A program made the position numbers and the translations under genes. The notes under the pieces were generated by a model. It searched no databases and was not told the origin of the DNA. It worked only from the letters and a program-made list of their open reading frames with translations. 64,000 nt of DNA, from contig NZ_RWIV01000001.1 of NCBI RefSeq assembly GCF_003944835.1, positions 3,072,530 through 3,136,529 of the forward strand, written 5' to 3'. This DNA comes from Bacillus sp. HMF5848 (GTDB lineage Bacteria; Bacillota; Bacilli; Bacillales; HMF5848). Positions 9,768 to 22,424 of this stretch are shown piece by piece; within the stretch, counting starts at the first letter, position 1; each line of letters opens with the position of its first letter.

Positions 9768-11444
9768 CTACATTGATTCCGTGTGTGAAATGTTCATAGG
9801 CTGAGAAATACTAGTATTAATTTCTATTGGTTTATTATCAAGTAACGCTATTGATAGCACCTGTGAAACATGTTTAACAGGTATGACTTCAATTCCTTCG
9901 ACTTGTTGCATAATCATTTGCATATTTTCATGTGGCACAATTACCTTTTTGCATCCTGCTTGCTTCGCCGCTTTAATCTTCGGCACAATTCCACCAACAG
10001 GCTTTACATTTCCGTGAATACTCATTTCACCTGTCATCGCAATTGTATTATCTATCGCAACATTATGAATGGCGGAGTATATACCTGTGGCCATAGCAAT
10101 ACCTGCTGACGGACCATCAACTGGAATACCTCCTGGAAAGTTCACATGAATATCAAATTGGGCGGATGGTACACCAATGGATTTTAGTACAGTTAAGACA
10201 TTCTCTATAGAACCTTTTGCCATACTTTTTCTACGAATAGATTTAGAGTTGTTACCAATACTCTCTTCTTCAGCTATGCCTGTTATGTTAATGGTTCCTT
10301 TATCGTCACTAGCTGGTATGACAGTAACCTCTATTTCTAAAAGTGAACCTGTATTCGGTCCAAATACAGCGAGTCCGTTGACAAGCCCCACTTTTGGCTT
10401 AGCATGGATTTTTCTATCAAGCCGTGGCGTTAACTGACTAGCATGAATTACCCACTCAATATCCTCATCGCGGATTGTATCGCGATCTTCCGAAATAGCT
10501 AATCCTGCTGCAATTTGCGTCATGTTAACAACTTCACGACCATTGCGAGCGTAGCTTGATAACGTATCAATTGCTTTTTTAGATATGGATAAATTAACTT
10601 TGCTTACAGCGTTCTCAGCTACCACTGCTAATTCATCGCGGTCCAACTCTCGGAAAAATACTTCAAGGCAACGAGAACGAATAGCTGGCGGGATTTCATT
10701 CGGTGTTCTTGTTGTTGCTCCTACGAGACGAAAGTCTGCAGGAAACCCATTTTGAAAAATATCATGAACGTGCTTTGGTATTTGATTATTTTCTTCACTA
10801 TAATAAGCACTTTCTAAAAATACTTTGCGATCTTCCAAAACTTTTAATAGCTTGTTCATTTGAATCGGATGAAGCTCGCCTATTTCATCAATAAACAATA
10901 TTCCACCATGTGCATTCGTAACAGCCCCTTGTTTTGGCTGCGGAATACCTGCTTGCCCCATCGCCCCTGCTCCTTGATATATTGGATCATGAACAGAGCC
11001 AATTAGTGGATCGGCTATACCTCGTTCATCAAAACGGGCCGTTGTGGCATCTAACTCGATAAATACAGCTTGTTGTTTAAACGGGGATTTAGCATTTTTC
11101 TTAGCCTCTTCAAGCACGAGTCGTGCTGCGGCAGTTTTCCCAACACCTGGTGGCCCATAAATGATAACGTGCTGTGGATTAGGTCCACATAACGCTGCTT
11201 TTAAAGATTTAATTCCATCCTCTTGACCGACAATCTCTGAAAAATTAGATGGTCTTACTTTTTCTGCTAACGGCTCCGTTAAGGTTATTGCACGCATTTT
11301 GCGTAGCTGTTCCATTTCTTTTCTTGATTCACGATCTATTGTTACCTTTTGTGAACGTTGATTTCTCAGTAAATTCCAGAAATACATTCCAATGATAACA
11401 CCAAAAAACAACTGGATAAATAACGCTATTCCTGTCCAACTCAT
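9768..11444 (-). CDS. lonB: ATP-dependent protease LonB (sporulation-associated)
   Basis: LonB is a Lon-type protease with an N-terminal membrane helix. The protein starts MSWTGIALFIQLFFGVIIG, then has an AAA+ domain (Walker [15 protein letters not shown], Walker B ILFIDEIGELH) and a C-terminal Lon protease domain with the catalytic Ser in PVDGPSAGIAMATG and Lys in VGGIVPKIKAAKQ. I start it at ATG 11444 (558 aa), behind AGGAGGAG; 41 further upstream codons are not family-like. In B. subtilis lonB is made in the forespore under sigma-F, and a matching promoter is visible here at 11480-11509. Confidence 0.96.
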   Translation of the reverse strand: MSWTGIALFIQLFFGVIIGMYFWNLLRNQRSQKVTIDRESRKEMEQLRKMRAITLTEPLAEKVRPSNFSEIVGQEDGIKSLKAALCGPNPQHVIIYGPPGVGKTAAARLVLEEAKKNAKSPFKQQAVFIELDATTARFDERGIADPLIGSVHDPIYQGAGAMGQAGIPQPKQGAVTNAHGGILFIDEIGELHPIQMNKLLKVLEDRKVFLESAYYSEENNQIPKHVHDIFQNGFPADFRLVGATTRTPNEIPPAIRSRCLEVFFRELDRDELAVVAENAVSKVNLSISKKAIDTLSSYARNGREVVNMTQIAAGLAISEDRDTIRDEDIEWVIHASQLTPRLDRKIHAKPKVGLVNGLAVFGPNTGSLLEIEVTVIPASDDKGTINITGIAEEESIGNNSKSIRRKSMAKGSIENVLTVLKSIGVPSAQFDIHVNFPGGIPVDGPSAGIAMATGIYSAIHNVAIDNTIAMTGEMSIHGNVKPVGGIVPKIKAAKQAGCKKVIVPHENMQMIMQQVEGIEVIPVKHVSQVLSIALLDNKPIEINTSISQPMNISHTESM

Positions 11445-11479
11445 ATGACTCCTCCTACACGTTGATCCTGGTTTTCTTC

Positions 11480-11509
11480 TATTATCTCCGTGTGCTGACT
11501 CATATAAAC
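11480..11509 (-). promoter_or_regulatory. Forespore (sigma-F/sigma-G type) promoter of lonB
   Basis: On the minus strand GTTTA (11509-11505) and GGAGATAATA (11489-11480) are separated by 15 bases. This matches the sigma-F/sigma-G consensus as I know it (GYWTA, then GGNNANAHTA) at every fixed position. It lies about 35 bases upstream of the LonB start, and lonB is a known sigma-F target in B. subtilis. Confidence 0.75.
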
Positions 11510-11640
11510 AAGTTTTACCTAGGAAAAATATACTGCAAATATTTCCATGTGTTTGTGAGGAGATCATTTGCCTTTAAAATAGGGACTTACTTTAATTTGA
11601 CTAAAATTTTTAATTTATTGATGCTGTTGCTCGAAACAGA

Positions 11641-11671
11641 AAAAAAACGCTACTACTAAGTAATAGCGTTT
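11641..11671 (-). terminator. Intrinsic terminator of clpX
   Basis: On the minus strand an AAACGCTA...TAGCGTTT hairpin with inner TACT/AGTA pairing is followed by a T-run. It begins 9 bases after the clpX stop. Confidence 0.85.
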
Positions 11672-11679
11672 GTAAAAAT

Positions 11680-12939
11680 TTATGCAGATTTTTCATCATT
11701 TTTTAGCAATGAACCGTCTTTCAAAAACAACTTTGGTGTTGTGTTCTCAAGAACTGTCTCTGGCGTGATGACACATTTAACAACATCATCACGAGAAGGT
11801 AGTTCGAACATTACATCAAGCATAATACCTTCGATGATTGAACGAAGACCACGAGCTCCTGTTTTACGTTCCATCGCTTTTTTTGCAATTTCACGTAATG
11901 CGTCTTCCTCGAACTCAAGTTCAACATCATCAAGATCAAGCATTTTTTGGAACTGCTTAACGAGAGCATTTTTCGGTTTTGTTAAAATTTCTACTAATGC
12001 TGCTTCATCAAGCTGTTGTAAGCTTGCAATAACAGGTAGACGCCCGATGAATTCAGGGATTAAGCCGAAGCGAAGTAAATCTTCAGGTAAAACCTTCAAT
12101 AGTAAGTTGTCTTCATTTACCTCTTGCTTACTTTCTGCGCCAAAACCTATTACTTTTTTACCTAAACGACGTTTAATGATTTGTTCAATACCATCGAACG
12201 CCCCACCACAAATAAATAGTATGTTTGTTGTATCAATTTGAATAAATTCTTGATGCGGGTGCTTACGTCCGCCTTGTGGAGGTACACTTGCGACAGTCCC
12301 CTCAAGAATTTTAAGTAAGGCTTGCTGCACACCTTCACCTGAAACATCACGTGTAATAGATGGATTTTCAGACTTGCGTGCAATTTTGTCGATTTCATCA
12401 ATGTAAATAATACCTTTTTCAGCACGTTCTACATCGTAATCAGCTGCTTGGATAAGCTTAAGTAAGATATTTTCAACATCCTCGCCAACGTATCCCGCTT
12501 CTGTTAATGAAGTCGCATCTGCAATAGCAAACGGCACATTCAAAATACGAGCTAAAGTTTGTGCTAATAACGTTTTACCACTACCTGTCGGTCCAATCAT
12601 AGCAATATTACTTTTAGAAAGCTCAACGTCATCTATCTTACTATTTGAGTTGATCCGCTTATAATGATTATAAACAGCAACAGCTAATGATTTTTTTGCA
12701 GCATCTTGGCCGATGACATATTCCTCGAGAATATTTTGAATTTCCTTAGGCTTTGGAACATCTTTAAATTCAACTTCTTCTTCTGTGCCTAATTCTTCTT
12801 CAACAATTTCTGTACATAGTTCTATACACTCATCGCATATATATACGCCGGGACCTGCTACAAGCTTACGAACTTGGTCTTGTGTCTTTCCACAGAAGGA
12901 GCACTTTAATTGACCTTTTTCATCATTAAATTTAAACAT
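11680..12939 (-). CDS. clpX: ATP-dependent Clp protease ATP-binding subunit ClpX
   Basis: ClpX is the AAA+ unfoldase that feeds substrates to ClpP. The N-terminal zinc-binding domain shows the four cysteines in CSFCGKTQ and CDECIELC. Walker A is [15 protein letters not shown] and Walker B is [11 protein letters not shown]; the pore region GYVGEDVE and the R-finger region are present. I start at ATG 12939 (419 aa), behind AAGGGGTG; the open frame continues 22 codons upstream without family support. It follows tig, with a hairpin between them. Confidence 0.98.
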   Translation of the reverse strand: MFKFNDEKGQLKCSFCGKTQDQVRKLVAGPGVYICDECIELCTEIVEEELGTEEEVEFKDVPKPKEIQNILEEYVIGQDAAKKSLAVAVYNHYKRINSNSKIDDVELSKSNIAMIGPTGSGKTLLAQTLARILNVPFAIADATSLTEAGYVGEDVENILLKLIQAADYDVERAEKGIIYIDEIDKIARKSENPSITRDVSGEGVQQALLKILEGTVASVPPQGGRKHPHQEFIQIDTTNILFICGGAFDGIEQIIKRRLGKKVIGFGAESKQEVNEDNLLLKVLPEDLLRFGLIPEFIGRLPVIASLQQLDEAALVEILTKPKNALVKQFQKMLDLDDVELEFEEDALREIAKKAMERKTGARGLRSIIEGIMLDVMFELPSRDDVVKCVITPETVLENTTPKLFLKDGSLLKNDEKSA

Positions 12940-13138
12940 TGTTTCACCCCTTAAAATTATTCTCTCTATATTCCTTGCTAAACATAAGCAATGCATTCGA
13001 CCCAAAAAAGGTTATGTATTTCATCGTAACACAAAAAGTGGTTGTACTACTAACTGTAACACTTGTTCCTTGCTATTATGTACAAAAAAGTGGCGGGTCC
13101 ATGCATTATAAAATAGTGTTCCCCAAATAATTGGGTAT

Positions 13139-13170
13139 AAAACAAGGCACGAGCATGTCGCGCCTTGTTT
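13139..13170 (-). terminator. Hairpin terminator after tig
   Basis: The AAACAAGGC/GCCTTGTTT stem with a 13-base loop lies 17 bases past the tig stop. The T-run on the minus strand is short, so termination may be partial and clpX may be read through in part. Confidence 0.65.
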
Positions 13171-13186
13171 GTAGTTTATATTATTA

Positions 13187-14473
13187 TTATGCAACAGTTT
13201 TGCTATTTTCTACAAGTAATTCGACTGCTTTTTGAATTTTTAAATCTTCTTTTAGTCCTTCAATTGAACCAAGAAGCTTTTTAATCTCATCTGCAGGGCG
13301 TTGGTACATTTCTGCTAGCTTATCGATTTCAGCTTGAACATCTTCATCTGTTACTTCGATATTCTCAGCTGAAGCAATAGCTTCCAGCACTAAGTTAGCT
13401 TTTACGCGAGTTTGTGCATCTGCTTTCATTTGCTCGCGTAGAGCTTCCTCATCTTGACCTGAGAACTGGTAGTATAACTCAAGGTTTAAACCTTGTTGAC
13501 TTAAACGTTGCTCGAATTGTTGAAGCATTTGCTCAATTTCAGTATTAATCATAGCTTCTGGAATATCAACTGTTGCGTTTTCAGTAGCCTTTTCTACTAA
13601 TGCGTCACGAAGCTGGTTATCAGCATCTTGTTTCTTTTGTGACTCTAAACGCTCACGAGTTTTTGTTTTTAATTCTTCTAACGTTTCAACGCTATCATCG
13701 ATGTCTTTTGCTAGCTCATCATCAAGCTCAGGAAGAGTTTTCGTTTTGATTTCATGGATTTTCACTTTAAATACAGCAGGTTTACCAGCAAGTTCCTCAG
13801 AGTGGTACTCTTCAGGGAACGTTACTTCTACTTCCTTCTCGTCACCAGTCGCAAGTCCAACTAATTGGTCTTCAAAACCTGGGATGAATTGACCTGAACC
13901 GATTTCTAATGAATAGTTTTCAGATGCTCCACCTTCAAACGCTTCACCATCTACAAATCCTTCAAAATCCATAACTACTGTATCGCCAGTCTCTACAGCA
14001 CCTTCTTCTCTAACAACTAACTCTGCTTGACGCTCTTGGAAGCCTTTAAGCTCATTATCAACATCTTCATCAGTTACAGTTGTATCGATAGCTTCTACTT
14101 CAAGACCTTTGTAATCACCTAAAGCTACTTCAGGCTTCACAATTACTTTTGCTGTAAAAATAAGGTTTTTACCTGATTCCATTTGCTCAATATCAATCTC
14201 CGGACGATCTACTGGGAAGATACCAGTCTCTTGTACAGCATTTGAATAAGCTTCTGGTAAAATAAAATCAAGTGCATCTTGGTATAAAGATTCTACACCA
14301 AAGCGTTTTTCAAAGATTGGTCTAGGCATTTTACCTTTACGGAATCCTGGAACATTCACTTGTTTTACTACTTTTTTGAAAGCTTTATCTAATCCTTCGT
14401 TTACTATGCTAGCGTCAACTTCAATCGTTAAAACACCTTCATTACCTTCAAGCTTTTCCCATTTTGCAGTCAT
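13187..14473 (-). CDS. tig: Trigger factor (ribosome-associated chaperone and prolyl isomerase)
   Basis: Trigger factor binds the ribosomal exit tunnel through its N-terminal domain and folds nascent chains. The ribosome-binding signature is [17 protein letters not shown] near residue 45. The FKBP-like domain follows ([20 protein letters not shown]), then the long helical C-terminal arms. Length is 428 aa. ATG 14473 has GGAGGG upstream; seven extra codons in the open frame are excluded. A strong sigma-A promoter sits at 14580-14607. Confidence 0.98.
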   Translation of the reverse strand: MTAKWEKLEGNEGVLTIEVDASIVNEGLDKAFKKVVKQVNVPGFRKGKMPRPIFEKRFGVESLYQDALDFILPEAYSNAVQETGIFPVDRPEIDIEQMESGKNLIFTAKVIVKPEVALGDYKGLEVEAIDTTVTDEDVDNELKGFQERQAELVVREEGAVETGDTVVMDFEGFVDGEAFEGGASENYSLEIGSGQFIPGFEDQLVGLATGDEKEVEVTFPEEYHSEELAGKPAVFKVKIHEIKTKTLPELDDELAKDIDDSVETLEELKTKTRERLESQKKQDADNQLRDALVEKATENATVDIPEAMINTEIEQMLQQFEQRLSQQGLNLELYYQFSGQDEEALREQMKADAQTRVKANLVLEAIASAENIEVTDEDVQAEIDKLAEMYQRPADEIKKLLGSIEGLKEDLKIQKAVELLVENSKTVA

Positions 14474-14579
14474 TTGCTTATTTCCCTCCAACATCTATTT
14501 GTGTTTCTACATTTCTCAACTATATTATTGAAAATGAGTTAGTTCAAACATATGTACTATACATATATACAACCACTAC

Positions 14580-14607
14580 ATTATAGCATACAACGTTTTT
14601 GTTTCAA
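14580..14607 (-). promoter_or_regulatory. Sigma-A promoter with extended -10, upstream of tig
   Basis: Minus strand: -35 TTGAAA (14607-14602), 16-base spacer, -10 TATAAT (14585-14580) preceded by TGC. It lies about 110 bases upstream of the tig start and just beyond the ysoA stop. Confidence 0.75.
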
Positions 14608-14621
14608 ACAATTAGTCGATT

Positions 14622-15632
14622 TTATACAAATGAAATTTTTTCTATCATCTCTATTTGTTCACAAGCTCTTTCTAAATCTTCTTGAGATAGTGAGGTATAT
14701 CTTTTGTGCGCTAAAGTGTCACCAAACATCTTAGCTCCTACTATATGTAACGCGGCAGACCATATCTCTGGCTCGTCAGGATCAGGCTTAAAAGGAAAGA
14801 TTACATATTGGAAACGAATCCACAGCTCCTTTAGGGCTTCAAATAAAGTCGGATTGTCTTGTCCAATTTCACTATCGAGACATTCTAGTATTTTGTTAGT
14901 GAATTCCTCACTCTCTATCTCATTTATCGCACTTGGTACAATGGTGGTTTCTTTATCAAATTTCACAACCTTTATTGGTTTAGTAATGTTGTGCTCCATT
15001 AACACATGTACTGCTAGACTTTTTAAAACAGGATGACGATCACCTTTTAACAGAAACTCCTCTAATACAGAAAGATGAGGCTGTATATTACGGTGCTTTA
15101 ATGTTTGTAACGCCGACCACTGTTCTTTAAGATCATTATGGTGAAGAAGTTCCTTTACATTTGCCTGCGGGGAAGAGGATATATCAATTTTTTGATTTTC
15201 CTCCTCCTGTGAATCATTAAATGTACGCATTCTTTTAGAAAACTCTAGCATTTTAAATAGATTGTCTCTATTAACTAATGGGACATTCTGCTCCTCCAAA
15301 AGACCTTCAACAGCGGAAATAAGTTCGTTATATTCGTGTAACTGAAGCAATATAGTAGCGTATATTTGGAAGATTTGAAAGTAATCACCTTCACCCTTTT
15401 TTAATAATTCCTTACATCGTACTTTTGCTTCTTTTAATTCTCCAAGCTCTATTAAGCATATAATAATTCCAATTTCAGCATCGATTGATGTCTCATCAAA
15501 TGTTTTCACTTGTAAAAGCAGTGGATAAGCATCTCTATACTTCTTATTTTCAACCGCTTCTAATCCTTGTTTTAACAATCTATCTACTAATCCAGGTATC
15601 GGAACAACCTTATCTTTTTGCTTCCTTTTCAT
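14622..15632 (-). CDS. ysoA: Tetratricopeptide-like protein YsoA
   Basis: This 336-residue soluble protein has helical-repeat character in its first 150 residues (LLKQGLEAVENKKYRDAYPLL and similar units). Position between leuD and tig matches ysoA of B. subtilis, whose function is not established. There is no signal peptide or membrane helix. ATG 15632 follows GAAGGA at about 9 bases; earlier in-frame starts lie on top of that site. Its stop is only 15 bases from the tig promoter -35. Confidence 0.8.
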   Translation of the reverse strand: MKRKQKDKVVPIPGLVDRLLKQGLEAVENKKYRDAYPLLLQVKTFDETSIDAEIGIIICLIELGELKEAKVRCKELLKKGEGDYFQIFQIYATILLQLHEYNELISAVEGLLEEQNVPLVNRDNLFKMLEFSKRMRTFNDSQEEENQKIDISSSPQANVKELLHHNDLKEQWSALQTLKHRNIQPHLSVLEEFLLKGDRHPVLKSLAVHVLMEHNITKPIKVVKFDKETTIVPSAINEIESEEFTNKILECLDSEIGQDNPTLFEALKELWIRFQYVIFPFKPDPDEPEIWSAALHIVGAKMFGDTLAHKRYTSLSQEDLERACEQIEMIEKISFV

Positions 15633-15876
15633 ACACATCATTCCTTCAATCAATTAACAAAAGTTTAGCAATGATTCCCAAATAAAACAAGGTTTTGCCT
15701 AAAAAGAGGAATTCCGTTCCAAAAACAATATCTTATCAAAAAGAATAGCCAATCCTTTTATGCTATAAACTATTTTTATTTTAAATTATGTTACTTCCTT
15801 CTCTCTCTCACCTTACTTCGGCTTGATTAGTATTAAAAATAAATTGAGTTTACAACCTTTTAATGATAGATTCCAC

Positions 15877-15901
15877 AAAAAAAGCCGGAAATACCGGCTT
15901 T
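15877..15901 (-). terminator. Terminator of the ilv-leu operon
   Basis: An AAAGCCGG stem with a 5-base loop is followed on the minus strand by T7. It begins at the leuD stop codon, so leuD is the last gene of the operon. Confidence 0.9.
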
Positions 15902-16481
15902 AATGCTGTAGTTCATATTCATTTATGAATGCATCATATTTCAGCGTAACATCGATCTCATCCCAGCCATTTACGAGCATTCCCTTCCAGTAGTTATCAA
16001 TTTCAAATGTACAACTAAAGCCTTGCTCATCTTGAACTGTCTGCTGTGGCAGATCAACTACTAACTCATAATCAGCGTTCTTTGCCTTTTCTAGCAACTC
16101 ATTCACCGCTTCTTTTGACAAGCGAATGGGTAATAAACCATTTTTCAAGCAGTTGCTGTAAAAAATATCAGCGAAGCTTGGAGCTATTACAACTTTAAAG
16201 CCATAGTCATATAAAGCCCAAGGTGCATGCTCCCTTGACGATCCACAACCGAAATTATCATTTGCTATCAGTATACTAGAACCAGCATTCTCAGGTCGAT
16301 TTAATTCGAAATCTTCATTTATAACATCCTCTTGTTTATAGCGCCAGTCATAAAATAAAAACTGTCCGAAGCCTGTACGTTCAATTCTTTTTAAAAACTG
16401 CTTCGGAATAATTTGATCGGTATCAACATTAACACGGTCTAATCCTGCTACTTTTCCTTTGTATTTACGAAATGGCTGCAT
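15900..16481 (-). CDS. leuD: 3-isopropylmalate dehydratase small subunit
   Basis: LeuD is the swivel domain of isopropylmalate isomerase, which with LeuC converts 2- to 3-isopropylmalate in leucine synthesis. Signatures are VDTDQIIPKQFLKR and NFGCGSSREHAPWAL. Length 193 aa is typical for the leuD1 type of Bacillus. It lies 15 bases after leuC and ends at the operon terminator. Confidence 0.98.
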   Translation of the reverse strand: MQPFRKYKGKVAGLDRVNVDTDQIIPKQFLKRIERTGFGQFLFYDWRYKQEDVINEDFELNRPENAGSSILIANDNFGCGSSREHAPWALYDYGFKVVIAPSFADIFYSNCLKNGLLPIRLSKEAVNELLEKAKNADYELVVDLPQQTVQDEQGFSCTFEIDNYWKGMLVNGWDEIDVTLKYDAFINEYELQH

Positions 16482-16496
16482 CGTAAGCCTCCTTCC

Positions 16497-17924
16497 TTAT
16501 GATTGTGTAGCTCCTACATAGCTTTGTATCTTTCTCACATCTACAAAATACCCATGAATGGCTGCCGCCGCCGCCATAGCTGGACTCACCAAATGTGTCC
16601 TTGCACCTCTACCTTGACGCCCTTCAAAGTTTCTATTAGAAGTGGATGCACAACGTTCTCCTTCAGGTACACGGTCTGGGTTCATACTTAAACACATACT
16701 GCAGCCTGCCTCACGCCATTCAAATCCTGCCTCTATAAAAATACGAGCTAGCCCCTCCTCTTCAGCTTGTTTTCGTACGTTCTGAGAACCCGGTACTACC
16801 AGCGCTCGAACTCCATTGGCTACCTTTTGTCCTTGTACAATGTGGGCTGCTTCCCGTAAATCAGAAATTCTAGAATTCGTACAAGAACCAATAAATACAT
16901 GTTGTATAGGAATGTCTGTTATCTTTGTACCTGGCTGTAAGCCCATGTATTGTAATGCTTGTTCAGCTGCTCTTCTACTAGTTTCCATTGTAAAACTTTC
17001 AACATACGGAACAACCTCATCCACACCTACACTCATGCCTGGATTAGTTCCCCAAGTAACTGTCGGAACAATCTCCTCGCCATTTAGAACAACAGATTTA
17101 TCGTAAACAGATCCTTCATCAGTTGCCAACTGACGCCATTTAGCTACCGCTTGCTGAAATTTCTCACCTTGTGGAACGTGTTTTCTCCCTTGCAAGTACG
17201 CAAATGTTGTGTCATCCGGACTAACTAATCCAGCACGCGCTCCTGCTTCAATAGACATATTACAAATTGTCATTCGTTCCTCCATACTCATATTGCGAAT
17301 GACCTCTCCTGTATATTCAATGACGTAGCCCGTACCAAAATCAACACCATATTTTCGGATGAAAGCCAAAATTACGTCTTTAGCAGTTACTCCCGGTGCA
17401 AGGGTACCTGTAACTCTAACCTCCAACGTTTTAGGACGATGCTGCCACAACGTTTGAGTCGCTAGTACATGTTCTACTTCACTCGTACCAATGCCGAATG
17501 CTAACGCACCAAACGCACCGTGTGTAGACGTATGGCTATCACCACATACAATCGTCTTTCCTGGTTGAGTTAAACCTAGCTCAGGGCCTATAACATGCAC
17601 AATTCCTTGGTGCTCACTATTTAAATCGGCTAACTCAATATCAAATTGCTGACAATTATCAGCTAACGTCGTAAGCTGCTTTTTAGCAATCTCATCATGA
17701 ATGTTAAAGCGGTCCACAGTTGGTACGTTGTGGTCCATTGTAGCAAAAGTCAAATCTGGTCTTCTAACTGTACGATTCTTCAAACGTATGCCTTCAAATG
17801 CTTGTGGAGATGTAACCTCATGGACTAAATGTAAATCAATGTATAAAAGATCTGGCTTCCCCTCATCACGGTACACAATGTGCTGTTCCCATATTTTTTC
17901 GATAATAGTTTTTTTATTTGTCAT
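16497..17924 (-). CDS. leuC: 3-isopropylmalate dehydratase large subunit
   Basis: This aconitase-family subunit carries the 4Fe-4S cluster of isopropylmalate isomerase. Motifs are [36 protein letters not shown] (first cluster cysteine), and [11 protein letters not shown] (remaining two cysteines). I start it at ATG 17924 (475 aa) behind AAGGTGG. A 182-base gap with a terminator-like hairpin separates it from leuB, which is unusual inside this operon. Confidence 0.97.
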   Translation of the reverse strand: MTNKKTIIEKIWEQHIVYRDEGKPDLLYIDLHLVHEVTSPQAFEGIRLKNRTVRRPDLTFATMDHNVPTVDRFNIHDEIAKKQLTTLADNCQQFDIELADLNSEHQGIVHVIGPELGLTQPGKTIVCGDSHTSTHGAFGALAFGIGTSEVEHVLATQTLWQHRPKTLEVRVTGTLAPGVTAKDVILAFIRKYGVDFGTGYVIEYTGEVIRNMSMEERMTICNMSIEAGARAGLVSPDDTTFAYLQGRKHVPQGEKFQQAVAKWRQLATDEGSVYDKSVVLNGEEIVPTVTWGTNPGMSVGVDEVVPYVESFTMETSRRAAEQALQYMGLQPGTKITDIPIQHVFIGSCTNSRISDLREAAHIVQGQKVANGVRALVVPGSQNVRKQAEEEGLARIFIEAGFEWREAGCSMCLSMNPDRVPEGERCASTSNRNFEGRQGRGARTHLVSPAMAAAAAIHGYFVDVRKIQSYVGATQS

Positions 17925-18056
17925 CAGCTGTCCACCTTTCATTAACAAATAATAGAAGACGTAATTACTGCAATTGTAAGGGCTATTCTTGTAATTTATA
18001 CTCGCGTAATTCCAAGCCCTTTCGAGTAACTTGGATCGGCTGTAATATAATAGTTT

Positions 18057-18090
18057 AAAAAAACGGAAAGGAAGAGTTTACTTCCTTTCC
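18057..18090 (-). terminator. Internal terminator-like hairpin between leuB and leuC
   Basis: The 10-bp stem GGAAAGGAAG/CTTCCTTTCC with a 6-base loop is followed on the minus strand by G then T7. It lies 16 bases past leuB and 130 bases before leuC. It should reduce transcription of leuC and leuD relative to upstream genes unless a promoter lies in the gap; I could not identify one with confidence. Confidence 0.8.
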
Positions 18091-18106
18091 TTCTGTTGAG
18101 TTTGTT

Positions 18107-19216
18107 TTATGCATAAATAGCCATTATGCTGGAAATCATACCTGTTCCTGCTATCTCCGCTTTTATCTCATGAATCATTTCATTTGTTGTAATACATTTT
18201 TCTCCATCTGCTATATCAGCTGTACGGAAACCCGCATCAAGTACATCATTGACAGCCCTCTCAACAGCCTCAGCCTCTTTATCCATGTTAAAAGACATTC
18301 GAAGCATCATCGCGACAGACAAAATCGTTGCTATCGGATTAGCCTTGCCCGCTCCAGCGATATCTGGAGCTGAACCATGTATTGGCTCATACAAGTGCAA
18401 ACCAGACATAGATAAGCTTGCAGATGGCAGCATACCCAATGAACCTGTCAGCATAGAAGCTTCATCGCTTAATATATCACCAAACATATTTTCTGTAACA
18501 ACCACATCAAATTGTTTAGGGTCTCGTATTAACTGCATGGCAGCATTATCCACGAGCATATGCTCTAGCTTTACATCAGGGAACTCCTTACTTACATTTT
18601 CTGCTACTTCCCGCCACATTCGACTTGATTCCAACACATTCGCTTTATCAACTGAGGTAACCTTCTTGCTCCTACTCTGTGCTAGTTCAAATGCTTTTTT
18701 AACGATACGTTCCATCTCAGATTTTTCATAAAATAACGTATCAACAGCCGTTTCCACACCATTTTGAATAGATCGCCCTTTCGGAGTGCCAAAATACAGT
18801 CCACCAGTTAATTCACGCACAATCATTAAATCAACGTCTTGAATAAGATCTGCACGAATAGGTGACGCATCTCGTAAGCTCTTAAACACTTGCACGGGAC
18901 GTAGATTTGCATACAACTCTAGTTTTTTTCTAAGCTGTAATAAACCTGTTTCCGGACGAAGATGACTTTGATTTTTATCCCACTTCGGGCCTCCCACTGC
19001 TCCTAGCAAAATAGCATCGCTTTTTTTACATATGTTTAATGTTTCCTCAGGGAGTGGTGTGCCTGTTTGATCAATTGCAGCACCACCTATCAGCCCTTGA
19101 TGAAATTCAAATTTGTGCCCATAGCGCTCGCCAACAACTTTTAATACTTCGATAGCACCTCTTGTAATTTCCGGACCAATTCCATCCCCTGCTAATACCG
19201 CAATCGATTTATTCAC
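18107..19216 (-). CDS. leuB: 3-isopropylmalate dehydrogenase
   Basis: LeuB oxidises and decarboxylates 3-isopropylmalate with NAD+ to 2-oxoisocaproate. Motifs are LAGDGIGPEITRGAIEVL, VRELTGGLYFG, and GSAPDIAGAGKANPIAT. The GTG at 19216 is the best start (369 aa): GGAGGGG lies 6 bases upstream, and the longer frame would place the Shine-Dalgarno inside the coding region. The C-terminus is a few residues longer than usual (ends MISSIMAIYA). Confidence 0.97.
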   Translation of the reverse strand: MNKSIAVLAGDGIGPEITRGAIEVLKVVGERYGHKFEFHQGLIGGAAIDQTGTPLPEETLNICKKSDAILLGAVGGPKWDKNQSHLRPETGLLQLRKKLELYANLRPVQVFKSLRDASPIRADLIQDVDLMIVRELTGGLYFGTPKGRSIQNGVETAVDTLFYEKSEMERIVKKAFELAQSRSKKVTSVDKANVLESSRMWREVAENVSKEFPDVKLEHMLVDNAAMQLIRDPKQFDVVVTENMFGDILSDEASMLTGSLGMLPSASLSMSGLHLYEPIHGSAPDIAGAGKANPIATILSVAMMLRMSFNMDKEAEAVERAVNDVLDAGFRTADIADGEKCITTNEMIHEIKAEIAGTGMISSIMAIYA

Positions 19217-19288
19217 CAACGTCCCCTCCATTTTTTTAGTTTTCCCCTTCGCAGCTAAAGCTCGCTTAGAACACCCTCTTATGGGGTT

Positions 19289-21866
<2,578 letters not shown>

Positions 21867-21905
21867 TTATATTTTTGAGTTTCTTCATAAATACTTTCCT
21901 ACTAT

Positions 21906-22424
21906 TTACAAAATAGATATGTTCTTCATTTGCGAAATGGCCTTTTGTGAACCACGAGTAAAAGCGATCGTACCTGTTCTTGCAATCTCACGTATGCCAT
22001 ACGGTTTTAAAAGTTCTATAAGAGCCTCTACCTTATCAGATTGACCAGTTACTTGAATAACTAAGCTGTCTTTGCTTACATCAATAATAGATGCCCGAAA
22101 AGGTTCAATTAAGCCGTTAATTTCGTTTCGAGTCGCCGGTGCTGACACAACCTTTATTAACGCTAACTCCCGCTCTACGGTTGATTGATCTGTAATATCA
22201 TTAACTTTTAGTACATCTATTTGCTTGTTTAATTGTTTAGTAATTTGTTCGATCGTACTTAAATCTTCCACGTTCACAACAAACGTCATACGTGATACTC
22301 CTTCAAACTCTGAATGACCTACGGAAATACTTTCTATATTGTAATTGCGTTTTGTGAATAAACCGGTGATTCTATTTAAAACACCTGGTCTATTGTGAAC
22401 TGTCATATTTATAATTCTTTTCAC
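21906..22424 (-). CDS. ilvH: Acetolactate synthase small (regulatory) subunit
   Basis: The N-terminal ACT domain ([31 protein letters not shown]) binds valine for feedback control of IlvB. The C-terminal half is the activation domain. Length 172 aa matches Bacillus IlvH. Its start overlaps the ilvB stop by 4 bases, consistent with 1:1 translation of the two subunits. Confidence 0.97.
   Translation of the reverse strand: MKRIINMTVHNRPGVLNRITGLFTKRNYNIESISVGHSEFEGVSRMTFVVNVEDLSTIEQITKQLNKQIDVLKVNDITDQSTVERELALIKVVSAPATRNEINGLIEPFRASIIDVSKDSLVIQVTGQSDKVEALIELLKPYGIREIARTGTIAFTRGSQKAISQMKNISIL

Noticed and set aside
14552-14734. Several overlapping antisense open frames opposite hem, lon, sdh, leu and mutS2 genes.
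   Set aside because: They mirror codon bias of the true genes on the other strand and lack ribosome sites or family motifs.
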